Assembly: GCA_037974965.1 (NCBI GenBank)
Contig: JBBPFI010000007.1
Location: 868,001-932,000 of the forward strand
Direction of reading: 5' to 3'
Origin: Dacryopinax spathularia
Lineage: Eukaryota; Basidiomycota; Dacrymycetes; Dacrymycetales; Dacrymycetaceae
Length of the DNA: 64,000 nucleotides
Below, piece by piece: positions 11,340 through 22,451 of the stretch (position 1 is the stretch's first letter; each line of letters begins with the position of its first letter). Under the pieces are notes generated by a model. The model saw only the letters and a list, made by a program, of their open reading frames with translations. It searched no databases and was not told where the DNA came from. Position numbers and translations under genes: made by a program.

Positions 11340-12533
11340 TTATTGAGGAAATTCAGCGGACACAATATACCTACCCGGGGAGAACGAGACATCAGCATAC
11401 GTGCCAGCACGAAACAGGTAAGTGGCACATACCCCTTATCAACCAATACACCCCTCGACCGAATGAGCACAGTATACTAGAAGGAATTAGCACACGCCTG
11501 CTGGCGAGGTACGAGGAGGAGAATGCTTACTTTCAGAACCCAGCGGCCCGCAACTGCTTGGCCGACCTTCCCAGCGTCACGATGCGCTTTGAATGACTCG
11601 GGCAAAGGCAAACGATCTTGGAATTCAGTTAGGAGAGCTGTGAATGCCTTCGCTGGCAGGATATCTATCGAAAGTGAGCGGCGGTCTTGCTGCCACAAAC
11701 GGAGGCGTACCATGTGGATCCGAGTGTGCAACAAGCTCAACGCCTCGTTTGGCTGCAGCCATTTGAACGTCATCTGGCGGATTCATGCACGGCGGCGAGT
11801 CGCAGTCGAACAGATTCAGATGGTCGGTCACCACAGGCTTCGCGCTACCGGAACCAAGCCCCTCGATGACGGAGTACAGCTTGTACAGGTGCTTTGCCGA
11901 GAAGTCGGATACACCAATGCTCTTGATCGCAGAATGTGAGGAGAGCGTCTGCCTCCTCAGTCAATAGGCCGTCGGGTAAGTTGTATAGCAACAACCCACC
12001 TTCCAGAGGCCACCCATGTCCTCAACCTCTGGCATACCAACCTCCTCCCATTGCAGTTGTCCATCCCATCTGACCCCTTCGAGCTTCACAACAAACCGCC
12101 AGACGTCCTTCTTCCCTGTAGCCTTCTCCAGGGCCGTCAAGGCCTCGTTCACCCAAGCCTGCCGCACTTCCGCCCGTTCCTTTCCTTTCGGCGTAGCCTG
12201 CAGCGATGGCGGCTCGAAGAAGAACATCTTTACGGTGACCTCGCCATCATTGTCCTTCGTTCGCTTCAGGTCCGCTTCCTTCGGAACGATGAGCTGCCCT
12301 CCTCGCCGCACACCCGCACCCTCTGCACCCTCGTCCGTCGCACTAAAGCAGAAGCTCAATGGCTCCTCCGGATGCTCCGCACATGGATCGAGTGCATAGT
12401 GCAATGCAGTATGGATGGCGTGCAGCAGCTCCGTGTTCGAGTTCTCCCCAGATGACGAGGGTCCTTGCGGCGGTGTCCACGAGATAGCGTTCCGGGTGAT
12501 ATTCTGGGTGTACAACAGGAGGGTCGACGCCAT
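11340..12533 (-). CDS. Glutamate-cysteine ligase modifier subunit (GCLM-like, aldo/keto reductase fold)
   Basis: Regulatory partner of glutamate-cysteine ligase, the rate-limiting enzyme of glutathione synthesis in the cytosol. Exons 12533-12000, 11948-11711, 11664-11531, 11476-11433 and 11370-11340 join in phase to about 326 residues. The aldo/keto-reductase-derived core is visible: IKSIGVSDFSAKHL, then KPVVTDHLNL, GVELVAHSDPH and the C-terminal WVLKYTVLIRSRGVLVDKGY, which is the typical end of this family. The N-terminal half (DVWRFVVKLEGVRWDGQLQW) is less conserved and has a Lys/Glu-rich loop. It is transcribed in the same direction as TDP1 with about 220 bp between them. Other aldo/keto reductases are possible, but the C-terminal block favours GCLM. 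Confidence 0.8.
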
Positions 12534-13106
12534 GCTGGGGCAGAATGTCGCGACCTACGCCCGCCGCGCTTAGATGAGACTGATGTCGAACGTTATGCGC
12601 TAGGCAGGCTGTCGCTGATGGTGACCAGCAACCAACGGCTTGCTGATTCAGCCGCGAGCAAAATGGGGTCGACCGGTCTTCGTCCGTCCAACGGAATGCT
12701 CACGAGGACTCTACCCTTCAACGTCGAATGACCTGGTGCCGTGCCGAGACGATTAGGATACCCAAGAAGGGTGAAAGCAGAAGCTAGCAATGACGATGAC
12801 TCGTATAACTTTTGCCTCTCGATGCCGTCCCCATGCCGTCCCAAGTGTCGGGCCCGTGGCATAATTTGGCATCGTCAAGCAGACCGCTTGCGCCATCGGA
12901 CAGCGTTCAGGGACCAACGTCACCTTCTCCTCCTCAATCCCGACCATCAGGCCGGTTCTGTTGACGAGCCCTATCATCCACTGCATACATTTCTCATTCC
13001 ACGGCCCTCATTGCAGATGTACCACAGCGGTCTAAGGTTACTCTTCTTGGTTGTTCAGACGCTCTCAATGCTTGTCTCAAAGCAGCTTGCTGCAACGCGA
13101 AGTCTC
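12534..13106. other. Intergenic region, GCLM promoter and sugar porter 1 3' flank
   Basis: Nothing coding recognised. A 164-codon plus-strand frame (12741-13235) runs across this region into the antisense of the transporter's last exon and is judged a shadow. Confidence 0.5.
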
Positions 13107-14858
13107 TCAAGCACGCTCAATGAGCTGACTGTCACTCCCTTTCTCTGCCTCTGCTTCTTGAGCCCCTTTGGACTCCTCTTCAAGCGGTGCCGCTACTTCA
13201 TCACCGAATTTCCCGTTGATCTCCTCGAGAGATAAACCTTTGGTCTGAATGACAATCGTCAACGATTGGAAGCTTGGCCCAACTCAGGACCTACTTCTGG
13301 AAAGTACCACCACAAAATGACGATGTTGATCGCCGTCATGCAGATGAAGAAGACATAAAATCGCCATTGTATGTTTGCCAGAGCCGTCGGTGCGGCATCA
13401 AGATATGCCACCGTGGACAGGAACGTGCCGACCATCGAAAATGCCATCCCCTGCGACCTGATATGGGTGGGGAAGATCTCCGAGCAATAGACGTATGAGG
13501 TCGCGTCGATGCCTCCAGCGTAGAAGAAGATGAAAAAGAAGATGAACACCACGCCAAACGCATTTCCGGTCGTGTTGGTGGTCCCGGCATATCTCGCGAT
13601 CATGGCGCTTTCGCCAGCGAGCGTAATCATGCACCCAGTCAAGCCAATGACTGCCAACATAGTGAGCCCTTTTGTTGGTTGAGTATTATTGTATGCTTAC
13701 TCAAAAGACGAACTCGGCCTATGTAGTCCATGATGAAGGAAGCTAGGAAGTTGGCCGCGGCTGCGACTGTCACGTATGCCGCTCCTAGCATGAGGACGGT
13801 TGCGCCAGTATATCCGAGATCTTCATACAAGAGGACGATATAATCTCCCGCAAGTCAGCCCTTGTAAATCAACCCACTGATTATGGCAAGATGCTCACTG
13901 TATACAACCATCGCCCCCGTCGTCTGAGCCGCGTACTGAGTGAAGAATCCCATCCACATCCTTTTACGATACGATGGCTTCGTGACGACCTGCTTCAATC
14001 CCCCGCCTCTTTCCCACGCAGCTTGGTCTAGTTGGACTTGTTGTGTCATTTGACGGAATTCGTCTCTTGCGTATGCCTGGGAAGGATCGTCGGGCCGACT
14101 ATGAAGCTTTGCTATGATTGCCCAAGCTTCCTCCTTCCGACCTTTGAGCAACACTGGACAAGACGATCAGCGCAGCAATGCGAGGCGAAAGCTAGACGTA
14201 CGCCAACGAGGAGACTCTGGAACTCCAGGGCTGAAGATCAAGAGTGCGACTGGCCAGAGGCAAGACACTGCAATTGGAAATCGCCATTGAAAGCTCATGT
14301 TGGATGAATAGAACGTGCCGACTCCGACCCAGCCGGCGATCGCATATCCCAGGACGATCCATGCGCCTTTGTCAAAGGAGTGACTTACGCACCACAACGG
14401 AATTGGGAAGGCTTACCGTGCTGGCCAACAAGCAGACCCCTCGACGTCGCAGGCGAAACCTCGGCTTGGAAGATGGGAATAAGGACCACCATCATCCCGA
14501 TACCCCAGCCTGTGATGAACCGCGAAACGAGGAACATGGCTACATTCACCGATCCTGATTGGAGTGCACTTCCGATAATGCAAACGAGAGCGGCCAGGTT
14601 CATAGTTGCCTTGCGCCCATGTGCGTCATTCATCCAACCGACGAGGACAGCACCGAACGTGCCGCCAGCTGAAAAGAGACCATTGATGGCTCCTTCGATC
14701 GAGTTTGCATAGCTTGGGTTACTATCCAGACCGAAGTATTGTAGGAAGCCAGGCTGTCCAATCGTGTTCGAGATAACGCTGAAAGCGTAGCCGTAGGAGA
14801 GTGAACCGAGAGTCAGTATAAGGATAATGCAGATGTTGTAGGTCGAGTAGTGCGCCAT
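13107..14858 (-). CDS. MFS sugar porter 1
   Basis: Plasma-membrane sugar/H+ symporter or uniporter of the major facilitator sugar-porter family; substrate cannot be read from sequence. Six exons, 14858-14417, 14366-14202, 14153-13899, 13844-13701, 13650-13295 and 13244-13107, give about 499 residues and twelve predicted membrane segments. Hallmarks are present: GWMNDAHGRKAT after segment 2, RFITGWGIGMM, PESPRWL before the central loop, GRVRLL, and PETKGLSLEEI at the C-terminus, followed by an acidic cytosolic tail. The fifth exon acceptor was chosen at 13650 to match the two paralogues exactly. First of three tandem copies with identical exon lengths (442, 165, 255, 144, 356, 138 nt). Confidence 0.9.
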
Positions 14859-15321
14859 GGTGCGGAAGTGTCAAATGCGAACGGGACGCTCATTGTTTAG
14901 AATATGGGGTAGTCATAGGTATGCGGGGGTGGAGTCTGGAGACTCCGCAGAAGCATTCCTTGCCCCTGCGATAAGGCTTGGCGCAGAACAGCTGCTGAGC
15001 TAGCATTACAAGCTCGACAAATGGGGAAAGAAGCAGAATCAGGCGGCGGGTGTGGAACCGAAGGTTGTAGTATACATTGGTCGACCCGAAGATGACGGAA
15101 CTCCGCGGACGATGTTCTGAGCTGGGGCCATAACATGGAGAGCCGGAGCGTCTATATGGCGACCGGAGCATGGTGCATGAAAGAAAGCGATGCAATGCGG
15201 TATTCCAAGTAGCCGGAGTGGTTTTTACATTAGCACTCTCGAAAGGCAGGTTGGGACTGTACTGGAGCCGAAACGTTGGACCGAACCGGGGTAAAGATTC
15301 TCCGAGAAGCAAACTGTGCCC
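14859..15321. other. Intergenic region upstream of sugar porter 1
   Basis: 463 bp between the start of sugar porter 1 and the 3' end of sugar porter 2. It should hold the promoter of porter 1. No gene; no clear TATA box. Confidence 0.5.
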
Positions 15322-15762
15322 TCATTCTACTGTGATCCGTTCAACATGGTAATTTTCGGTCTTTTCGGTACCTTCGGGTGTATCGCTCTCGTCCTGCACC
15401 CTGTTTACAACCTCATCACCAAAAGTACCATTGATCTCCTCTAGCGACAACCCTTTGGTCTGAATAAATGACGTCAGATGGGCGAATACGAGATTCACAA
15501 AACGCTTACCTCAGGGAAGTAGCACCATATCATGGCAATGTTGACCGCAGTCATACAAATGAAGAAGATGTAGAATCTCCACTGTATGTTTGCCAACGCA
15601 GTCGGTGCCGCATCAAGATAGATGACGGTCGAGAGGAAGGTGCCGACCATGGAGAATGCCATGCCTTGTGACCGAATATGTGTGGGAAAGATTTCCGAGC
15701 AGTACACATAAGACGTTGCATCGATGCCGCTCGCGTAGAAGAAAATGAACATGAAGGTGAAG

Positions 15763-16127
15763 TGTGCTGCGTGCCGTAATTTTCGGCATCCGATAGCCGA
15801 TATAGGTGATAAACGTTCTTTATATTCGTATATGCACCCGCCGTTATAACCGGAGTCCGCTTATCGGACTTTGGGACTTTTTGTACTATAATAGTTCAGG
15901 GCTTTCGCCCTAGTGAGAAATGCATCTCTTACCTTTCCTTATTATTGGCACCTAAGTCCGATATCGCCTATCGGCCTTCACTCTCCTTTACTGATTAACT
16001 CATTTCATTGACACTACTACTCTCTCTATTTCATCGTAACTACCGGCGCGACCGATATTCCTCATCGGCATTCCGGCTACGATACCTCGCATACCTCTTT
16101 ACTCCTAAATACTGGGGGAACAGGTCA
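15763..16127 (+). repeat. 5' LTR
   Basis: 365 bp direct repeat, starts TGTGCTGCGTGCCG and ends GGGGGAACAGGTCA. It is identical to the 3' LTR except for one T/C difference near its middle. It is rich in CCGATA/TATCGG words. Confidence 0.95.
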
Positions 16128-16129
16128 TT

Positions 16130-16147
16130 TGGAGCCCAACGCGAGGG
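16130..16147 (+). promoter_or_regulatory. Putative primer-binding site
   Basis: Two bases after the 5' LTR a TGG-led stretch (TGGAGCCCAACGCGAGGG) stands where a tRNA 3' end would pair to prime minus-strand synthesis. I did not match it to a particular tRNA. Confidence 0.4.
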
Positions 16148-16395
16148 GTTATAGCCTGGATCTGCCACGTCGATAACGCGCACGGACCAGTTGGCAAAAA
16201 TCGGCCAAACTGACTACTCGGAGCGGACGCAATTATCGGACGCAAATCCCCCGGTGGATTCCGCGAATTCGTAGAAACACCGAAACTTCCATCTCTCCGT
16301 TTACGACTCCGCCCGACTCCTCCGACGAATACATACCGGATATCGACCTATCATCACACCTACCAAGTCGGACAGAATCGGAACCGGACTCAGAT

Positions 16396-18762
16396 ATGCC
16401 GGCCGATAATCAAAATGATCCCGACAACCGCGGGGTCGGTCAGGGTCCAAACGACGGCGATCATGGCGCGGTTCCCGAAAATAGGCGGGCGCGATATCCG
16501 ATGCCCCTACGGACGAGTCCCAATGCGCCAGCCCTCGTACAAGCAACAGCCGATAATGTTGTCCGATACCTCGAGGACGTGGAACAATGTGCGGAGTATG
16601 CGGAGCTGGACCGGGGAGAATGGCCGAAATGGTGTCTCCGATATGCGCCCCCGAAAGTACAGGAGATCTGGTCGACATTACCGGAGTCCAAAGGTCGAGA
16701 CTACGACGCCTTCAAAATGGCGGTACTACGGCTATATCCTGGCGCTGTGGACGATAAAAGGCGATATACGAAACTGGATCTGGAAAGGCTGGTCAGTCGG
16801 GCCGCCCTTATCAAAATGGACTCCCGTAATCAGCTCGCCGAGTATCTTCGCCAGTTTTCGGTTATCGCGGAATACCTGGAGGAAAGAGGAAAGCTATCGG
16901 TCGACGACCGTGACCGATTTTTCATCAGAGGTTTCCACCCTGATTTTCAGGATGCCCTACGCAACCGATTGGCGATAAAGGAACCGGACCATCATTATCC
17001 TATGGACCCCTATACCATGAAGTCCGTTACCGAGGCAGCAGAGCACCTTCTCTATTCTACACCTGCTACCGCTCCCTATATTCCTATCGATTGGGATTCG
17101 GGCCCTGTAGGTACGAAAGGCCCGACGAAGCCGAAAAAAGAGGAGAAAACCGATATCAAGGTCGAGCCGAGCCTGCAAATTCAGGAGCGCATGCTTCAGT
17201 TAATGGCCCGGTTAGAGGGGAGAATGGACGATATCGCGCGAAACCAGCCGCAACAGCACTATAATCCGCCGTACCAACAGACGTTTCAGCGACAACCGCC
17301 TCCCCATATGACTGGACCTGGAATCGGCGGAAACCTGATAAACCGTAGCCAGCGTTGTCTATGGTGTGGCCACACCGATCATCTCATCCGAGACTGCAGC
17401 GACCTGGAGGAACATATCCGGAACGGATACGTTATTAGGAGTACCAATGCCGGAGGACGTGTCACCTTACCGGATGGCCGATACGCCCCAGCTTCTATGG
17501 GTGACACCTTAAAGGAGCGAACTTTGGCCTGGCACGCTTCTAATCCCAGACATAGGGTACAAGACCTAAACTCCAAGGCAGGTGTTCCCAGCCGGACAGC
17601 TCAACCCGTCAATCTACTGCACAATATCGGCATTCCGCCAGCGATAACAGTCGACATCCCTCATGATGCCCTCCCCTTTCAGGCATTACCGGTCAATATC
17701 CTTCATAACCTAGGGGACGCCGATAACGTTATCGGCCAGCCGGAGGAGGAATTAGAGAGAACGATTGCCGTGTTGCAAGCCCAATTGGACCGTACTAGAG
17801 GGGGCAGGCGTACCGATAAGGCCCCCGCGGGTCGGCCCATTCCCTTCCGGCGACAACCTCACAAAGAGTATAACAACCAACCCGATAAGGACAATCAGAT
17901 GGGCGAGGGTACCGGGACGACCGAACCGAGAGGAGAACAACAAGCCGACAAAGGCGATAAGACAGACACACGTCCTGACACCAATCCTTATGGGAAAATG
18001 CAGTTTCGTAGCCCAGCCGAGAACGAAGCACTGGTTGACACGGTTATCGCCAACTTCATGAAAACCCAGACCTCGGTGTCGCTGGCGGAGCTGTTGGCCG
18101 TTTCTCCGCAGGCACGAAAACATCTGCAACAACAAACACAATCCAAACGTATCGCCAAGGCTCCCCCGGTTCTAAACGCGTTCACAGGCGCGATAATAGA
18201 AGAGGAAGCGGACCAAGACGCAGACATGAGCGACCGATATAGACTCCCGTCGATTATAGAACACGTCTGGCACGTATCGGGAGCTCGCGACACCCCAAAA
18301 GGAATTGTCGTAGGGCACGACATGATCGGATTGCGCGATATAGACGTGCGGGTGGGCGATGACGACATCACGGTCACCGGTTGTCTTGATTCAGGCTCGA
18401 CAATGATTCTCCTACATAGCCATATCGCGAGACGCCTACACCTTCATTACTACCCGGAGGATAAGGTCGGAGTGCGATCTGCTAATGGCGAGATCAGCTA
18501 TACCAAAGGCTGTATTCGCAATTTGAGGATATCGGTGGGAACGCTTACCGGCCTCTTTCAAGTTCAAGTATCGGACGATCTGCCTATACCGCTTCTTATC
18601 GGTCGCCCTTTCCTGGCCCTGTTCCGGTGCGAATCCAAGGACCACCCTAACGGCTACCAGGAACTGACGCTTACGTGTCCCAACACTCATGAGCAACTCA
18701 TCGTACCGACAAAAGCCTCGACCATCGAAACCAGCTCGGATTTTTACAAGTCAATGAACTGA
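16396..18762 (+). CDS. Retrotransposon gag-protease frame
   Basis: An open frame of 788 codons inside the LTR element. The first third matches a retrotransposon gag capsid-like region (WPKWCLRYAPPKVQEIW and following helices). A CCHC-type zinc knuckle (CLWCGHTDHLIRDC) follows around residue 325, then a long Gln/Pro-rich linker, and an aspartic protease domain near the C-terminus with the DSGS active-site box. This layout is the usual one for Ty3/gypsy elements. The boundary of gag and protease is not marked. Confidence 0.88.
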   Translation: MPADNQNDPDNRGVGQGPNDGDHGAVPENRRARYPMPLRTSPNAPALVQATADNVVRYLEDVEQCAEYAELDRGEWPKWCLRYAPPKVQEIWSTLPESKGRDYDAFKMAVLRLYPGAVDDKRRYTKLDLERLVSRAALIKMDSRNQLAEYLRQFSVIAEYLEERGKLSVDDRDRFFIRGFHPDFQDALRNRLAIKEPDHHYPMDPYTMKSVTEAAEHLLYSTPATAPYIPIDWDSGPVGTKGPTKPKKEEKTDIKVEPSLQIQERMLQLMARLEGRMDDIARNQPQQHYNPPYQQTFQRQPPPHMTGPGIGGNLINRSQRCLWCGHTDHLIRDCSDLEEHIRNGYVIRSTNAGGRVTLPDGRYAPASMGDTLKERTLAWHASNPRHRVQDLNSKAGVPSRTAQPVNLLHNIGIPPAITVDIPHDALPFQALPVNILHNLGDADNVIGQPEEELERTIAVLQAQLDRTRGGRRTDKAPAGRPIPFRRQPHKEYNNQPDKDNQMGEGTGTTEPRGEQQADKGDKTDTRPDTNPYGKMQFRSPAENEALVDTVIANFMKTQTSVSLAELLAVSPQARKHLQQQTQSKRIAKAPPVLNAFTGAIIEEEADQDADMSDRYRLPSIIEHVWHVSGARDTPKGIVVGHDMIGLRDIDVRVGDDDITVTGCLDSGSTMILLHSHIARRLHLHYYPEDKVGVRSANGEISYTKGCIRNLRISVGTLTGLFQVQVSDDLPIPLLIGRPFLALFRCESKDHPNGYQELTLTCPNTHEQLIVPTKASTIETSSDFYKSMN

Positions 18763-18950
18763 GATTTACTCAGAGAGACGTTTTTGCTGCAATCCAGTAT
18801 ACCGCTCCGATACCCGAAATTCCGTATATAGACTTCAGTCTCGTCGAAGATACCTACCAACACGACCCGATACACAATACCCTTGCTGTCCGAAAATACA
18901 AAAAGGTAGAGGACCGTGTCAAACCGGTCCCTGCCGTCCATCCCGAGCAT

Positions 18951-21900
18951 TTGAAGATCCGCCGTCGATTTCCCTCGAACCCTTTAGAAAACCTCCAGCC
19001 ACTGCCGCGAAAACCACCGATATTTTCTCCCGGGAAACGATTAACCCAGGAACGATATGAGGCCCTTAACATAAACAAATATGGGTTCCTCTGGCCAGAA
19101 GAAGAAAAGCTGGTCGCCTGGATCTTTCGGACACACGAAATGGCGTTTTCGTGGACGGAATCCGAAATCGGTCGATTTCGCGACGATTACTTCGATCCGG
19201 TAATATTCCCGACCGTCGAACATACCCCCTGGCAAGAACGTAATATTCCGATACCCCCAGCCATTATCGACGATGTCGTACAAGTCTTGCGCGATAAAGT
19301 CGCAGCAGGCACCTATGAACCCTCCCAGTCGTCTTATCGGAGCCGTTGGTTCGTGGTACTCAAGAAATCCGGCGAATATCGTCCCGTTATCGATGCACGG
19401 CCGCTTAACGGCGTCATGATCAGGAGCTCATCGGTTCCGCCCCTTACCGAGCATATCCTCGAAAGCTATGGGGGAAGGGCTTGCTTCGGCCTGTTGGACT
19501 TTTATCGCGGTTTCGAACAACACGCCCTGGCGCCTCAGTCGAGAGACTATACCTCATTTCAATCTCCTATCGGTCCACTCCGATATACAGTTGCACCTAT
19601 GGGAGCCCACAATATGCCAGGAATCATGCAGGATAACGTCAATTTCCTTTTCGGAGACGAAATGCCACATATCACGACCCCGTTTATCGACGACCTAGGC
19701 GTGAAAGGCCCTGCGACCCGTTACGAACAAAACAATGGCTACGAGACCATCAAAGGCAATCCGGGCATACGCAGATTCGTATTCGAGCATCTGGAAAATA
19801 TGAACCGCATCATTACGCGAGCTGAACATGCAGGCGCGACCTTTTCGGGACCAAAAGCAGAGATATGCGTGCCCGAAATGATCCTTTTAGGATATCGGTG
19901 TTCATACGACGGCCGACATCCGGATCCATCGAAAGTCCAGAAGATACTGAACTGGAAACTCCCCTGCGAAAACTTATCGGAGGTGCGAGCCTTCCTGGGC
20001 ACAGTTGGCATCATGCGTATCTTTATACGTAATTTTGCCGAAAAGGCGAGGCCTTTGGAGAGACTGAAGCGAAAAGGAGTTATCTTCGAATTTGGAGACG
20101 CCGAAATGAAAGCTGTCAAAAATCTCCAAAAGGCTGCGCAAGAAGCGGAGACGAATAATGTTTTGGTCCCTATCGATTATCGGTCCAAGCGAAAAGTCAT
20201 CCTGGCAGTCGACTCCTCCAATATCGCCTGTGGTTACGTACTGTATCAACTCGACGATAAGGGCCGTCGGCGACCCAGTCGATTTGGCTCTATCGGGTGG
20301 AATGACGTCGAAAGCCGATATTCGCAGCCGAAACTGGAGCTTTACGGCGTGTACCAAGCCTTAAAAGCAATGCGCATCTGGCTTATCGGTTTATCGGAGT
20401 TTGATTTAGAAGTGGACGCCAAATTCATTCAGGGCATGTTGAACCATCCCGATATTCAACCAAACATGGTTATCAACAGATGGATCGCTTGGATTCACCT
20501 CTTTAATTTCGTGTTGGTACATGTACCGGCAACACGACACACGGCCCCAGATGGATTGTCCCGACGACCTCCGGCCGATAACGACGAAATCCGAAATCGA
20601 TTCCCTGAGACAGATGAGGAGGACTCATTCGCATTATCGACAGCATTCCAATTGGAACTGGCTAGTCGAAAACCAGTTCCAATTTTTTTCGGCCCCCCGG
20701 AGGAGATATTACCGCGCACCGAAAAGACGAAAAATGCGGACGAAAAACTCCAAAAAGTGATTCGATACTTGAGGAACATGCGCAGACCGAATGGAATGAA
20801 TGATGCTCAATGGAAATCGTTCCTCGAACTCACAAGGAGGTACTTCCTGGTCGGAGAGGATGATTTATACAAGAGACAACCAAATGGTCAACATCGGCTC
20901 TATATCGCTTATCATCAGCGCCTGAACGTCTTGCGACATCTCCACGACGATATTGGACATCGAGGCTATCGGACGGTGTACCAACACGCACAACTTCAAT
21001 TCTTCTGGCCAAATATGAGCGACGATATCAAGTGGTACTTACGGACATGCTTAGAGTGTCAAAGGCAACAAATGCGTCACGTTATCATTCCGCCTACAGC
21101 ACAACGCCCTCAACCGCTATTCGTACGGGCCTACTGCGACACGATGCTCATGCCGGTCGCGAAAGGCCGATATAGAGGAATGCAATATATTTTACAGGCC
21201 CGATGTTCGCTCACCCATTGGCCTGAATACCTGATATGCCGAAAGGAAACGGCAGACATTATCGAGGACTTTCTCTATAAGAATGTTCTATGTCGATGGG
21301 GAACGATAACCGAAATTGTCACCGACAACGGTACTCCGTGGGTCAAGGCAGTCCAGCAGCTGAGCGATAAGTACGACGTTACCCATATCCGAATATCGAG
21401 CTATAACTCGCGGGCCAACGGAGCGGTCGAACAGAGCCATGGAAGCGTGAGAGAAGCGATCGTGAAACTTTGCAAAGGCAATATAGACAAGTGGCCCGAG
21501 GTAGTGCCTTCGGTTTTCTGGGCAGAAAGAATCGCGATACATAGCTCGACTGGGATGTCCCCTTTCTACATGGCGCACGGAATTCATCCGATATTGCCGA
21601 TGGATATCACACAGGCAACTTGGCTTGTCCCTCCACCCGACAACCTGTTATCGCGTCAGCAGCTTATCGCGTATCGGGCGCAACAGCTCCTCAAACGACC
21701 GGAGGACCTGGACGACATGGAGAACCGGATCATGAAGTCACGATACCAAAATATCGAAAGATTCAAAGAAAAATTCGAAGGATTGATATTCGAACATGAG
21801 TTCAAAACTGGGGACTTGGTATTGTTGAGAAACAGCAAACACGATGGACCATTACGGGACAAAACGAAACCGCGATATATCGGCCCATATATCGTGGCTC

Positions 21901-22268
21901 GGCGAAACGCAGGAGGTGCCTATCATATCGCTGATTTGGACGGGACGATATTCCGTCATACTGTCGCACAGTTTCGCGTCATTCCATACCTAGCCCGGGG
22001 GGATTTATCTCATATCGTCAATACCGTCTTGGAGAACCTGGACAAAGCCAAATTCACCGATAACGATCCCGATTACTTGCCCGATAATGAGCAAGAGCCG
22101 ATCGACCGCGACGGAGAAGGGGACTCAGAGCTGGGAGACGTTGGAGCTGATGTTGGCGATAACGGAGAAGAAGAAGGAGAAGGAAGAGAAGGAGAAGCAG
22201 GAGGAGAAAGAGAACGGGCAATTGCGCCTACATATCGGAACAACACCGATAAAAGAACGCTGGTGTAA
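18951..22268 (+). CDS. Retrotransposon pol frame (reverse transcriptase, RNase H, integrase)
   Basis: An open frame of 1,105 codons. The reverse transcriptase comes first (SRWFVVLKKSGEYRPVID, then the FIDDL box), followed by an RNase H domain starting near ILAVDSSN, the integrase zinc-binding region (HRGYRTVYQH ... CLECQ), the integrase catalytic core (IVTDNGTPW, SRANGAVEQSHG) and a C-terminal domain (KPRYIGPYIV). The tail is highly acidic and rich in Glu and Gly. I see no chromodomain. The protease lies in the separate upstream frame. Confidence 0.9.
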   Translation: MKIRRRFPSNPLENLQPLPRKPPIFSPGKRLTQERYEALNINKYGFLWPEEEKLVAWIFRTHEMAFSWTESEIGRFRDDYFDPVIFPTVEHTPWQERNIPIPPAIIDDVVQVLRDKVAAGTYEPSQSSYRSRWFVVLKKSGEYRPVIDARPLNGVMIRSSSVPPLTEHILESYGGRACFGLLDFYRGFEQHALAPQSRDYTSFQSPIGPLRYTVAPMGAHNMPGIMQDNVNFLFGDEMPHITTPFIDDLGVKGPATRYEQNNGYETIKGNPGIRRFVFEHLENMNRIITRAEHAGATFSGPKAEICVPEMILLGYRCSYDGRHPDPSKVQKILNWKLPCENLSEVRAFLGTVGIMRIFIRNFAEKARPLERLKRKGVIFEFGDAEMKAVKNLQKAAQEAETNNVLVPIDYRSKRKVILAVDSSNIACGYVLYQLDDKGRRRPSRFGSIGWNDVESRYSQPKLELYGVYQALKAMRIWLIGLSEFDLEVDAKFIQGMLNHPDIQPNMVINRWIAWIHLFNFVLVHVPATRHTAPDGLSRRPPADNDEIRNRFPETDEEDSFALSTAFQLELASRKPVPIFFGPPEEILPRTEKTKNADEKLQKVIRYLRNMRRPNGMNDAQWKSFLELTRRYFLVGEDDLYKRQPNGQHRLYIAYHQRLNVLRHLHDDIGHRGYRTVYQHAQLQFFWPNMSDDIKWYLRTCLECQRQQMRHVIIPPTAQRPQPLFVRAYCDTMLMPVAKGRYRGMQYILQARCSLTHWPEYLICRKETADIIEDFLYKNVLCRWGTITEIVTDNGTPWVKAVQQLSDKYDVTHIRISSYNSRANGAVEQSHGSVREAIVKLCKGNIDKWPEVVPSVFWAERIAIHSSTGMSPFYMAHGIHPILPMDITQATWLVPPPDNLLSRQQLIAYRAQQLLKRPEDLDDMENRIMKSRYQNIERFKEKFEGLIFEHEFKTGDLVLLRNSKHDGPLRDKTKPRYIGPYIVARRNAGGAYHIADLDGTIFRHTVAQFRVIPYLARGDLSHIVNTVLENLDKAKFTDNDPDYLPDNEQEPIDRDGEGDSELGDVGADVGDNGEEEGEGREGEAGGERERAIAPTYRNNTDKRTLV

Positions 22269-22451
22269 AACTCCAGAGTCAGAGTCCGCTTATACCCATA
22301 CCCCAGCGGCCGATATACCGATATCCGAAATCATCACACTCGTTTGGTTTTTCTCACTGTTTTCTTTCCACCGTCTAACTACGACAAAAACCTATCTAAG
22401 GCCGCACCAAGAAGTCCGAAAACCGATATCCTCCGGTCCGATAACGCCGAC

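Noticed and set aside
12741-13235. 164-codon plus-strand frame
   Set aside because: It runs into the antisense of the last exon of sugar porter 1 and lacks any motif.
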